From: Pseudomonadota bacterium
Lineage (GTDB): Bacteria; Pseudomonadota; Gammaproteobacteria; Burkholderiales; Burkholderiaceae
Length of the DNA: 12,940 bases
Assembly: GCA_021783435.1 (NCBI GenBank)
Contig: JAJXUC010000114.1
Span: 1 to 12,940, forward strand
Direction: 5' to 3'
Shown: piece by piece, positions 1-9,774 of the stretch
Layout: every line of letters starts with the position of its first letter
How positions within the stretch are numbered: position 1 is the first letter of the stretch
The notes under the pieces: generated by a model
The model's input: the letters and a program-made list of their open reading frames with translations, nothing else
Told to the model about the DNA's origin: nothing
Database searches by the model: none
Position numbers and translations under genes: made by a program

Positions 1-1072
1 CTACGAAACCGCGCCCGGCTCGGGCATCGGCTTTCTCACCGGCTGGCGCGGCGCGGACGGCAGCAAGAGCCTGCGCGGAGAGCCCAACCCCAGGCAGTGG
101 GAACAATATGCCAGGCACGACTGCGTGCATTTCACGCCCATGCCCGAGGCCCTGCGCTACATGCGCGGCGTCAACCGCGACTACCTGCGCTACGCCAAGG
201 AGAACGGCTGGCGCAAGCGCGACGATCCCGTGGTCATCGCCATTTATTCCGAGGTGCTGCAGAAATTCCGCCTTGCCGCCCAAGGGCAGCGGCCCGGGCG
301 GCAGCCGCCGGCCGAACTGCGCGAGCGCGTGGCGCGTCACGGCGACCCGCTGCCATTCTGGGCGCCGCCGCTGGAACACGGTGCGGTGGACCTCGACCAG
401 TTCCCGCTGGCCGCGGTGACCCAGCGGCCCATGGCCATGTATCACGCCTGGGACTCGCAGAACGCCTGGCTGCGCCAGATCCACGGCCACAACCGGCTTC
501 ACGTGCATCCCAAGACCGCGCAGGCGGCAGGCATCGCCGACGGCGGCTGGATGTGGGTGGAGTCGCCCTGGGGCCGGGTGCGCTGCGTCGCGCAGTACTC
601 GGAGGCCGTGGAGCCGGGCACGGTGTGGACCTGGAACGCCATCGGCAAGTCCAGCGGGCTGTGGGGTCTGCATCCCCAGGCCGACGAATCCCGCCGCGGC
701 TTCCTGCTCAATCACCTGATCACCGACGAGCTTCCCGGAGATGCTGGAACCTCGTCCAACAGCGATCCGGTTACTGGTCAGGCCGGCTGGTACGACCTGC
801 GCGTGCGCCTCGCCCCAGCCGAGGCGCCGCGGGACGACGAGGCCGCGGCGGCGGATCACTACGCCGACGTGCATGGCGAACCGCTGCCCGCCGCGGGCGA
901 CACGCTCGCCCACCATCCCGAAGCCACCTGGCCGCGCCACAGCGCGCCCCAGCCCGCGCCGGGACAGCATCCCGGCCTGCACCGCGCTTCGCGCGGCGCG
1001 GCCCATGTGCTGCAGTATTTCGCCGGACGTGGTCGTCGCGGCAAGACCACCGAACAGGAGACACCTACATGA
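1..1072 (+). CDS. soeA: Molybdopterin oxidoreductase catalytic subunit, C-terminal part (SoeA-type sulfite dehydrogenase), partial
   Basis: The reading frame is open from base 2 to a TGA at 1070-1072, giving 356 residues without a start, so the N-terminal Fe-S and molybdenum domains lie outside the window. The visible part contains the C-terminal molybdopterin-dinucleotide-binding domain at about residues 140-245, with the stretches MAMYHAWDSQNAWLRQIHGH and WTWNAIGKSSGLWGLHP and a later NSDPVTGQAGWYDLRVR. From memory these resemble SoeA, the cytoplasmic sulfite dehydrogenase of Allochromatium-type sulfur oxidisers. SoeA oxidises sulfite to sulfate at a bis-MGD molybdenum centre and passes electrons to SoeB. 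About 80 residues follow the conserved domain and are rich in Pro, Ala and His (824-1069). The stop overlaps the next start by ATGA. The enzyme class is secure; the substrate is inferred from these motifs and from the DmsC-type anchor. Polysulfide, thiosulfate or DMSO reductase-type enzymes are the alternatives. Confidence 0.8.
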   Translation, partial: YETAPGSGIGFLTGWRGADGSKSLRGEPNPRQWEQYARHDCVHFTPMPEALRYMRGVNRDYLRYAKENGWRKRDDPVVIAIYSEVLQKFRLAAQGQRPGRQPPAELRERVARHGDPLPFWAPPLEHGAVDLDQFPLAAVTQRPMAMYHAWDSQNAWLRQIHGHNRLHVHPKTAQAAGIADGGWMWVESPWGRVRCVAQYSEAVEPGTVWTWNAIGKSSGLWGLHPQADESRRGFLLNHLITDELPGDAGTSSNSDPVTGQAGWYDLRVRLAPAEAPRDDEAAAADHYADVHGEPLPAAGDTLAHHPEATWPRHSAPQPAPGQHPGLHRASRGAAHVLQYFAGRGRRGKTTEQETPT

Positions 1073-2025
1073 CCCAGCTCGCCCTGGTCATCGACCTCGA
1101 CGTCTGCGTCGGCTGCCATGCCTGCGTCACCTCGTGCAAGCAATGGAACACATCGAGCGCCGCGGGGCCGCTAAGCGACCACGACCCCTACGGCCCCGAC
1201 ACCTCTGGTGTGTTCTTCAATCGGGTCCAGACCTTCGAGGTCGGCCAGTATCCTGACACGCAGGTGGTGCATTTCCCCAAAAGCTGCCTGCACTGCGAGG
1301 ATCCGCCGTGCGTGCCGGTGTGCCCGACCGGCGCGTCGTACAAGCGCAAGGAGGACGGCATCGTGCTGGTCGACGCCGACAAGTGCATCGGCTGCAAGTA
1401 CTGCGCCTGGGCCTGTCCCTATGGTGCGCGTGAGTTCGACGAACAGCGCGGCATCATGACCAAGTGCACCTTGTGCGTGGATCGCATCTACGACGACAGC
1501 ATTCCTGCCGAGCGCCGCAATCCCGCCTGTGTGAATGCCTGCCCCACCCACGCCCGTCTGTTCGGCGACGTGCACGATCCCGACTCCGAAATCTCGCGCG
1601 CCATCCGCGAGCGCGGTGGCTATGCGCTCATGCCCGAGCTCGGCACGCGCCCCGCCAACCAGTATCTGCCCAGGCGCGCCATGGTCGCCGCGGGAACGCA
1701 GTCGGGCTCGGCCCAGGCGCCGTCGGCGCGCGTGGCGGGCGCAAGACCCGCGCACGACGGTGGCGAGTCGGCTGCGGCCGCCGAACTGGTGCGCGAATCC
1801 GAAACCATCCTGGCACGTCTTTTCGGTGGCCTGCGCGGGAAGTCGCGCAAACGTGCGCAGCCGGCGGCCGGTGCGCTGCAGAGGCCGAAGGCCGCGCAGT
1901 CATGCGCCTGCGGCGCAGGGCAGGGCGGGTGCACCAGTGCGAAGCCAGCAGGGCAAGGCCTTGGCGGACAGCCTTCCGCGGCGACGGCCGGCCTGCCGGT
2001 GTCGCGCCTTTTCGCGGAGGGTTGA
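1069..2025 (+). CDS. soeB: Four [4Fe-4S] cluster ferredoxin subunit (SoeB-like) with long C-terminal tail
   Basis: This is the electron-transfer subunit between the molybdenum subunit and the membrane anchor. The start ATG at 1069 overlaps the soeA stop and has AGGAG at 1056-1060, 8 bases upstream. The 318 residues hold sixteen cysteines in four groups typical of DmsB/PsrB/SoeB proteins: C13-C16-C19-C23, C73-C76-C81-C85, C106-C109-C112-C116 and C133-C136-C154-C158. They should bind four cubane clusters. There is no Tat or Sec signal, consistent with a cytoplasmic location. The conserved fold ends near residue 203. The last 115 residues are low-complexity Ala/Gly/Arg/Ser sequence with three more cysteines (C279, C281, C288), which makes the protein longer than I expect for this family. 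The tail keeps the same frame and base composition, and a good Shine-Dalgarno for soeC lies at its end, so it does not look like a frameshift artefact. Confidence 0.88.
   Translation: MTQLALVIDLDVCVGCHACVTSCKQWNTSSAAGPLSDHDPYGPDTSGVFFNRVQTFEVGQYPDTQVVHFPKSCLHCEDPPCVPVCPTGASYKRKEDGIVLVDADKCIGCKYCAWACPYGAREFDEQRGIMTKCTLCVDRIYDDSIPAERRNPACVNACPTHARLFGDVHDPDSEISRAIRERGGYALMPELGTRPANQYLPRRAMVAAGTQSGSAQAPSARVAGARPAHDGGESAAAAELVRESETILARLFGGLRGKSRKRAQPAAGALQRPKAAQSCACGAGQGGCTSAKPAGQGLGGQPSAATAGLPVSRLFAEG
2016..2021 (+). promoter_or_regulatory. Shine-Dalgarno that sets the soeC start
   Basis: GGAGGG lies six bases before the ATG at 2028, inside the last codons of soeB. It fixes the soeC start, although the same frame stays open for hundreds of bases upstream. 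Confidence 0.8.
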
Positions 2026-2027
2026 GC

Positions 2028-2960
2028 ATGCGTCCGGCTTGGTCTGTGTTGTTTCTCACCACGCTCATCGGTTGCGCGCAGGGCCTCGCCGTGGCGCTGG
2101 CCCTGACCGTCCTGGGACTGTTCGGCGGTCCGGGCGCGGCGCGCGTGGCTGGCGGCCCGGGCCTGCTCGCGGTGCTGGCCCTCGGCGTGGTCGCGCTGAT
2201 CGCGTCTTTCCTGCACCTTGGCAGGCCCGAGCGGGCTTGGCGCGCCGCGGCCATGTGGCGCACTTCTTGGCTATCGCGCGAGGTCATCGTGCTGCCAGCC
2301 TTTCTCGGCATGGCCGCCTTGTGCTGGCTGTGGCTGCGCCAGTTGCACGCCTGGCCCGCTTGGCTGGCGCTGGCGCTGCTGGCAGTCTGCGGCACGCTCT
2401 GGGTCTGCACGGCGATGATCTACGCCGGCGTGCGTTTCATTCGCGAATGGGCCACGCCGCTGACCCTGCTGAATTTCGTGCTGATGGGACTGGCCTCGGG
2501 CTTCGCGCTCACCGCGTCGCTGTTCGCCGCGCTGGGGCTGTCGGCCGCCGAACTTGCCGGCTGGGCGCTGGGCTGGACGCTGCTGGCTTTTTTGGGTCGC
2601 ATGGCCGCGCTCCTGCGCACGGCACGCCTCGCGCCGGCTGGTAGCCTGCAGACGGCCATTGGCGTGCGCAGCAAGCGCATCGTGCAAATCTCGCGCGGCT
2701 TCACCGCAGGCAGCTTCAATCTGCACGAGTTCTTCCATGGGCAGCCGGAAGCGGTGGTGCGCGGCGTGCAGGGCGGCTTCGTGCTGCTGGGGTTCATCGT
2801 TCCGCTGGCTCTGCTCGGCGCGGGTCTCGGCGCCAGCCGGCCGTTGCCCTGGTTCGCCTTGGCCTGGCTGGTCCAGATGACCGGGCTGCTGGCCGAGCGC
2901 TGGCATTTCTTCGCCCAGGTGAATCACCCGCAGAACCGCTACTACGCCGCGGCGCATTGA
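2028..2960 (+). CDS. soeC: DmsC-type membrane anchor subunit (SoeC-like)
   Basis: This is the integral membrane subunit that anchors the SoeAB-type enzyme and passes electrons to, or takes them from, the quinone pool. The start ATG at 2028 follows the soeB stop by two bases and has GGAGGG at 2016-2021. The 310 residues show eight hydrophobic segments, at about 9-31, 45-64, 84-104, 111-133, 144-168, 176-197, 247-267 and 272-290. DmsC-family signatures are HLGRPERAW at 63-71 and SWLSREV at 80-86. The C-terminal GLLAERWHFFAQVNHPQNRYY-like end (286-306) is what I recall from SoeC-type anchors. The frame is open well upstream of 2028, but that stretch is a shadow of soeB. It is the last gene of the operon. 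The family call is strong; the assignment to sulfite oxidation rests on all three subunits together. Confidence 0.85.
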   Translation: MRPAWSVLFLTTLIGCAQGLAVALALTVLGLFGGPGAARVAGGPGLLAVLALGVVALIASFLHLGRPERAWRAAAMWRTSWLSREVIVLPAFLGMAALCWLWLRQLHAWPAWLALALLAVCGTLWVCTAMIYAGVRFIREWATPLTLLNFVLMGLASGFALTASLFAALGLSAAELAGWALGWTLLAFLGRMAALLRTARLAPAGSLQTAIGVRSKRIVQISRGFTAGSFNLHEFFHGQPEAVVRGVQGGFVLLGFIVPLALLGAGLGASRPLPWFALAWLVQMTGLLAERWHFFAQVNHPQNRYYAAAH

Positions 2961-3014
2961 ACGAATTTTGCTGCGCGGCATTCTCAAGGCGCATGTTTGG
3001 CCTGGAGAATGCCG

Positions 3015-3452
3015 ATGTCGCTTGCCCGTTTCCTGTTGCGTTCTGTCTTGGTGTGCCTCGTCGCGGGGTCAGTCTTGCATGGGCTGGCCGCAGTGCGGGC
3101 TTCGCCTGCCCCGCCTCCGGCGCGGGCCGGCTGTGACGGGGGCGCGGGCACGCCGGCGATGTGTGCCGCCGCGCAGCTCAAGGCCTTGAACGCGACGATG
3201 CGTGGACTCTATCGCGCGGAGCTGGCGCGCACCCAGGGGACCATCGCCGAGCGCCGCCTGATCCACGCGCAGAACCTGTGGCGGCGCTATGCCAATGCCG
3301 ATTGCATGTTCAGCCATGGCCCGCGTCGCGATGGTGGTCCTGCCTGGACACAGCGCGAGGATGATTGCCTGGCCGCGCATGTGCGTCGGCGCATCGCGCG
3401 GTTGCGTGCCGAGGCCGATTGCCGGCCCGGGGATTGCCCGCCGCCGCGCTGA
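3015..3452 (+). CDS. Exported LprI-like (DUF1311) small protein
   Basis: A 145-residue protein with a Sec-type signal peptide: basic start, hydrophobic segment at about residues 7-27, and a likely cleavage after AVRA at 26-29. The mature part has the DUF1311 / LprI N-terminal pattern: Cys40 and Cys50, then a helical stretch with LIHAQNLWRRYANADCMF (82-99), and a later DDCLAAHVRRRIARLR (116-131). Further cysteines at 97, 118, 136 and 141 suggest disulfides in the periplasm. LprI of Mycobacterium inhibits lysozyme; whether this homologue does is unknown. ATG at 3015 is chosen because GGAG at 3004-3007 is 7 bases upstream. In-frame starts at 2997 (TTG) and 3009 (ATG) are less well placed. It lies 54 bp after soeC on the same strand and could be read through from it, but no functional link to sulfite oxidation is evident. 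Confidence 0.75.
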   Translation: MSLARFLLRSVLVCLVAGSVLHGLAAVRASPAPPPARAGCDGGAGTPAMCAAAQLKALNATMRGLYRAELARTQGTIAERRLIHAQNLWRRYANADCMFSHGPRRDGGPAWTQREDDCLAAHVRRRIARLRAEADCRPGDCPPPR

Positions 3453-3562
3453 GACGATCCCAGGCCAGATTCGCGCCGGGCGGCGGCGTCGACTTCGCGC
3501 ACCGATGGGCCCGGCCGCGCCCGGATCCGCGCTGTGGGTGGGAACCGGGCGGCTCGTTGGCG

Positions 3563-3580
3563 GCCGGCGAGCATGCCGGC
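3563..3580. repeat. GCCGGC inverted repeat in convergent intergenic region
   Basis: Two GCCGGC hexamers at 3563-3568 and 3575-3580 are separated by six bases and can form a short hairpin on either strand. They lie between the convergent lprI-like gene and gabD. There is no U-tract, so a terminator role is only possible. Confidence 0.4.
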
Positions 3581-3596
3581 AGGCCCTTCGCCGTGT

Positions 3597-3633
3597 CCAG
3601 GCCCGCGCAGGCGGGCCTGGAGCCGCACGGCTC
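3597..3633. terminator. Paired GC-rich hairpins between lprI-like gene and gabD
   Basis: A perfect 10-bp stem CCAGGCCCGC/GCGGGCCTGG with a GCAG loop spans 3597-3620. A second stem, GAGCC/GGCTC with a GCAC loop, spans 3620-3633 and reaches into the gabD stop codon. They sit directly after the end of gabD on the minus strand and 144 bp after the lprI-like stop on the plus strand, where a bidirectional transcription end is expected. Neither strand has a T-run after the stem. They may therefore stall polymerase or protect 3' ends from exonuclease without being classical intrinsic terminators. Confidence 0.5.
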
Positions 3634-5122
3634 AGCGATCGATGGCGCCCAGACAGAGGTATTTCATCTCGACGTATTCGTCGATGCCGTGGTGCGAACC
3701 CTCGCGCCCCAGGCCGGACTGTTTCACGCCGCCGAACGGGGCGACCTCGTTCGAAATCAGTCCGGTGTTGACGCCGACGATGCCGTACTCCAGTGCCTCG
3801 CCGACGCGGAAGATGCGGCCCACGTCGCGGCTGTAGAAATACGCGGCGAGGCCGAATTCGGTGGCATTGGCCGCGGCGATGGCGTCGTCCTCGGTCTTGA
3901 AACGGAATACCGGGGCCACCGGGCCGAAGGTTTCTTCGCGCGCGCACAGCATGCCGGCATGGGCGTCGGCCAGCACGGTGGGGGCGTAGAAGCGGCCGCC
4001 CGATCCGGCATGCAGCACCTTGCCGCCGGTGAGCATGCGCGCGCCCTTGGCCATGGCGTCGTCGACATGGCGCTGTACCTTGGCCAGGGCCTGGTCGTCG
4101 ATCAGCGGGCCGACCTGCACGCCCTCGTCGAAGCCGCTGCCCACCTTCATGCCGGCCACGCGCTCGGCAAGTTTCTGCACGAAGGTCTCGTAGACGCCGT
4201 CCTGCACGTACAAACGGTTGGCGCAGACGCAGGTCTGGCCGGCGTTGCGATACTTGCTCTGCATCGCACCTTCCACGGCGGCATCCACGTCGGCGTCGTC
4301 GAACACGATGAAGGGCGCGTTGCCGCCGAGTTCCAGGCCGAGCTTCTTGATGCTGGGGGCCGATTGCGCCATCAGGATGCGCCCGACCTCGGTGGACCCG
4401 GTGAACGACAGATGGCGCACCACGGGGCTCGCGCACAGCACCTTGCCGATGTCCACCGAGCCGGCCGCGTCGCTGGTGAGCATGTTGAGCACGCCCGGCG
4501 GCATGCCGGCGCGCTGCGCCAGTTCGGCCGCGGCCAGCGCGGTCAGCGGCGTCTGCTCGGCGGGCTTGATCACCACGGGGCAGCCCGCAGCCAGCGCCGG
4601 CGCCACCTTGCGGGTGATCATCGCCAGCGGGAAATTCCATGGCGTGATGGCCGCGCACACGCCCACCGGCTGGCGCAGGACCAGCAGGCGCTTGGTCGGG
4701 TCCGGGCTGGGGATGGTTTCGCCATACACGCGCTTGGCCTCCTCGGCGAACCACTCGACGAAGCTGGCACCGTAGGTCACCTCGCCCTTGGCCTCGGCCA
4801 GGGGCTTGCCTTGTTCGGCGGTCATGATGCGGGCGAGGTCGTCGGCGTGCTGCATCAGCAACTCGAACCAGCGGCGCATCACGGCGCCCCGCTGTTTCGC
4901 GGTCAGAGCGCGCCAGGCCGGCCAGGCGCGTTCCGCCGCCGCGACGGCCTTCTCGGCCTCGGCGGTGCCCAGGCGTGGCACATGCGCAAGCAGCCGGCCG
5001 GTGGCGGGGTCGTGGATGGGTACGGTGTCGGCGGACTCGACCCAGTGGCCGTCGATCAGGGCCTGGGTCTTGAGCAGGGCGTGGTCTTGCAGCTGGGCGA
5101 GCGGTGAGGTTGCGGTATGCAT
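3632..5122 (-). CDS. gabD: Succinate-semialdehyde dehydrogenase (NAD(P)+), GabD family
   Basis: A soluble cytoplasmic aldehyde dehydrogenase of 496 residues that oxidises succinate semialdehyde to succinate, for instance in 4-aminobutyrate breakdown. The family's catalytic features are all visible: the oxyanion Asn163 in PWNFP, the cofactor Lys186 in VIKPAEQTPL, the nucleotide-binding FTGSTEVGR at 240-248, the general base Glu264 in LELGGNAP, and the nucleophile Cys298 in NAGQTCVCANRL. The C-terminal PFGGVKQSGLGREGSHHG and MKYLCLG segments are those of GabD-type enzymes. Length is normal for the family. No 4-aminobutyrate transaminase or permease gene lies nearby, so the physiological substrate could also be glutarate semialdehyde or a related aldehyde. 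The start ATG at 5122 follows an AAGAAAGA sequence on the minus strand. The gene is monocistronic and divergent from alaS. Confidence 0.9.
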   Translation of the reverse strand: MHTATSPLAQLQDHALLKTQALIDGHWVESADTVPIHDPATGRLLAHVPRLGTAEAEKAVAAAERAWPAWRALTAKQRGAVMRRWFELLMQHADDLARIMTAEQGKPLAEAKGEVTYGASFVEWFAEEAKRVYGETIPSPDPTKRLLVLRQPVGVCAAITPWNFPLAMITRKVAPALAAGCPVVIKPAEQTPLTALAAAELAQRAGMPPGVLNMLTSDAAGSVDIGKVLCASPVVRHLSFTGSTEVGRILMAQSAPSIKKLGLELGGNAPFIVFDDADVDAAVEGAMQSKYRNAGQTCVCANRLYVQDGVYETFVQKLAERVAGMKVGSGFDEGVQVGPLIDDQALAKVQRHVDDAMAKGARMLTGGKVLHAGSGGRFYAPTVLADAHAGMLCAREETFGPVAPVFRFKTEDDAIAAANATEFGLAAYFYSRDVGRIFRVGEALEYGIVGVNTGLISNEVAPFGGVKQSGLGREGSHHGIDEYVEMKYLCLGAIDR

Positions 5123-5158
5123 GGCGGTCTTTCTTGTGCGTGAACGGAATCAAGCGCC

Positions 5159-5187
5159 AATTTAGCCCCGCCGGGCGACGTTTGCAC
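5159..5187 (-). promoter_or_regulatory. Possible gabD promoter
   Basis: On the minus strand TAAATT (5159-5164) resembles a -10 box. GTGCAA (5182-5187) lies 17 bases upstream as a poor -35 match. It would give a short leader before the gabD ATG. This rests on a visual match only. Confidence 0.3.
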
Positions 5188-5268
5188 AGCACCACCTTGG
5201 GCCGGCCGGGGCAACCACTGGCGGGGAGTGCGGGTATCCTGCTTCGCGCCTAGCAAGGGTGCGGCGCC

Positions 5269-5274
5269 TAAAAT
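5269..5274 (+). promoter_or_regulatory. Candidate -10 box for the alaS cluster
   Basis: TAAAAT matches the sigma-70 -10 consensus at five of six positions and stands out in GC-rich surroundings, 66 bases before the alaS start. No convincing -35 is visible at 16-18 bases. It is the best promoter candidate for the alaS-coaBC-dut-DUF2062 cluster. Confidence 0.4.
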
Positions 5275-5340
5275 CGCGGTTTTGCCGCTGTTCGGCCGTG
5301 CCTGCCGCGCCCGCCGACCCGGCCTCATTCAGGTGCCTCG

Positions 5341-8103
<2,763 letters not shown>

Positions 8104-8119
8104 TGGCGCGGGCCGGCAT

Positions 8120-9316
8120 ATGAAACCCCGCCACATCCTGCTCGGTGTCACCGGCGGCGTGGCCGCCTACAAAGCCTGCGAGCTCACGCGCCAATTGGTG
8201 AAGGCCGGGCATACGGTCCAGGTCGCGATGACGGAGGCGGCCACCCGCTTCATCGCGCCCATGTCCTTCCAGGCCTTGTCCGGCCGGCCCGTGGCCATCG
8301 ATCCATGGCAACCGCTTGCCGCCAATGGCATGGACCATATCGACCTCGTGCGCGCGGCGGATGCGCTGGTCGTCGCCCCGGCCAGCGCCGACTACATCGG
8401 CAAGGCCGCGCTGGGGCTGGGCGGCGATTTGCTGTCCACGCTCATGCTGGCGCGCGGTCACGTTCCAACCCTGCTGGCGCCGGCGATGAATCGCGAGATG
8501 TGGGCCAACCCGGCGGTGCAGCGCAACGTGGAACGCCTGCGCGCGGATGGCGTGCGCATCGCGGGGCCGGCCAGCGGCGAGCAGGCCTGCGGCGAGGTGG
8601 GCGAGGGCCGCATGATCGAGCCCGAGCACATCGCCGTCGAGATCGATGCGCTGTTCCAGCCCAAGGATCTGGCCGGTCGCAAGGTTCTCATCACCGCCGG
8701 GCCGACCTTCGAACCCTGGGACGCGGTGCGCGGCCTCACCAACCGCTCCAGCGGGAAAATGGGCTGGGCTCTGGCGCGGGCGGCCTGGGAGCGCGGCGCC
8801 GAGGTCCAGCTCGTCGCAGGACCCACCGCGTTGGGTGAACCCTATGGGGTGCGTTTAGTTGGCGTCGAAACGGCGCTGCAGATGCGTGAAGCCGTGCAAG
8901 CCGCGCTGCCTGGCGTCGACGTTTTCATTGCCGCCGCCGCAGTGGCGGATTGGCGGCCAGCGGCAACGCAGCTCGGAAAACTGAAAAAGCAGTCCGGCGA
9001 GCCGCCACCGGTGCTGCAGCTCGACACCAACCCGGACATCCTGGCCGAAGTGGCTGCCCTTGCCGACGCGCCTTACTGCGTGGGCTTCGCTGCCGAGGTC
9101 GACAACCTGGTCGCCAATGCCCAGGCCAAGCGCCTGCGCAAGGGGGTGCCCATGCTTGTCGGCAACCTCGGTCCGCAAACCTTCGGCCGCGACGACAACG
9201 CTTGCGTGCTCATCGACGCGAACGGCATGACCGAATTGCCGCGCATGGACAAGCTCGCGCTTGCACGGCGCATCCTGCATGAAATCGCCGCGCGTTTACC
9301 CACCAATCAATCATGA
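8120..9316 (+). CDS. coaBC: Bifunctional phosphopantothenoylcysteine decarboxylase / phosphopantothenate-cysteine ligase
   Basis: CoaBC catalyses two consecutive steps of coenzyme A synthesis: ligation of cysteine to 4'-phosphopantothenate, then FMN-dependent decarboxylation to 4'-phosphopantetheine. The protein has 398 residues. The N-terminal CoaC half (about 1-180) begins with [17 protein letters not shown] and has the catalytic His73 (MDHIDL), Asn124 in PAMN and Cys157 in [13 protein letters not shown]. The CoaB half (about 186-398) starts at [14 protein letters not shown] and has Asn208 in [17 protein letters not shown] at 272-280 and the lysines K288-K290. All correspond to known E. coli Dfp residues. 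Length is normal. It begins 16 bp after the alaS stop, with only a weak Shine-Dalgarno, and its stop overlaps dut by ATGA, so coupled expression is likely. A coaBC-dut pair is common in proteobacteria. Confidence 0.96.
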   Translation: MKPRHILLGVTGGVAAYKACELTRQLVKAGHTVQVAMTEAATRFIAPMSFQALSGRPVAIDPWQPLAANGMDHIDLVRAADALVVAPASADYIGKAALGLGGDLLSTLMLARGHVPTLLAPAMNREMWANPAVQRNVERLRADGVRIAGPASGEQACGEVGEGRMIEPEHIAVEIDALFQPKDLAGRKVLITAGPTFEPWDAVRGLTNRSSGKMGWALARAAWERGAEVQLVAGPTALGEPYGVRLVGVETALQMREAVQAALPGVDVFIAAAAVADWRPAATQLGKLKKQSGEPPPVLQLDTNPDILAEVAALADAPYCVGFAAEVDNLVANAQAKRLRKGVPMLVGNLGPQTFGRDDNACVLIDANGMTELPRMDKLALARRILHEIAARLPTNQS

Positions 9317-9765
9317 CCCTTTGCATCGAAATTCGTCTGCTCGACCAACGCTTGCGCGAGCAGCTTCCGGTCTACGCCACACCCGGCGCCGCCGGCATGG
9401 ACCTGCGCGCCTGCCTGGATGCCCCACTGACCTTGCAGCCGGGGCAGGCTGAACTGATCGCCACTGGCCTGTCGATCCACGTCACCGACCCAGGTTATGC
9501 GGCGGTCATCCTGCCGCGCTCTGGTCTGGGTCACAAGCATGGCATCGTGCTGGGCAATCTGGTCGGGCTGATCGACTCCGACTATCAAGGTCCCTTGATG
9601 GTGAGCTGCTGGAACCGTGGCAGCCAGGCCTACGCCGTGCAGCCGTTCGAGCGCATCGCGCAACTGGTCATCGTTCCGGTGATGCAGGCGCAGTGGACGG
9701 TGGTCGATGCCTTCACGCCGAGCAGTCGCGGCGAAGGCGGTTTCGGCTCCACCGGCCGGGGCTGA
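9313..9765 (+). CDS. dut: Deoxyuridine 5'-triphosphate nucleotidohydrolase (dUTPase)
   Basis: It hydrolyses dUTP to dUMP and pyrophosphate, keeping uracil out of DNA and supplying dUMP for thymidylate synthesis. The 150 residues carry all five motifs of trimeric dUTPases: PGAAGMDLR at 24-32, [11 protein letters not shown] at 68-78, [11 protein letters not shown] at 85-95 with catalytic Asp88, [10 protein letters not shown] at 111-120, and the C-terminal P-loop-like [10 protein letters not shown] at 139-148. Length is typical. The start ATG at 9313 overlaps the coaBC stop (ATGA). No separate Shine-Dalgarno is obvious, which points to translational coupling. Confidence 0.97.
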   Translation: MTLCIEIRLLDQRLREQLPVYATPGAAGMDLRACLDAPLTLQPGQAELIATGLSIHVTDPGYAAVILPRSGLGHKHGIVLGNLVGLIDSDYQGPLMVSCWNRGSQAYAVQPFERIAQLVIVPVMQAQWTVVDAFTPSSRGEGGFGSTGRG

Positions 9766-9774
9766 TTCAGCGCG

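Noticed and set aside
97..1068. Upstream extension of the ferredoxin frame to an ATG at 97
   Set aside because: It overlaps the molybdenum subunit completely. The ATG at 1069 with AGGAG gives the typical N-terminus and the first cluster motif at residue 13.
1464..2027. Upstream extension of the soeC frame through the 3' half of soeB, or a soeB-soeC fusion
   Set aside because: A strong Shine-Dalgarno at 2016-2021 and a DmsC-like N-terminus at 2028 set the start. The extension is low-complexity and out of frame with the Fe-S protein.
3069..5195. Long frames overlapping gabD, on the minus strand (708 codons) and the plus strand (580 codons, 3365-5107)
   Set aside because: The gabD frame has every aldehyde dehydrogenase catalytic residue. 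The others are Arg/Ala- or His/Gly-rich translations without domains.
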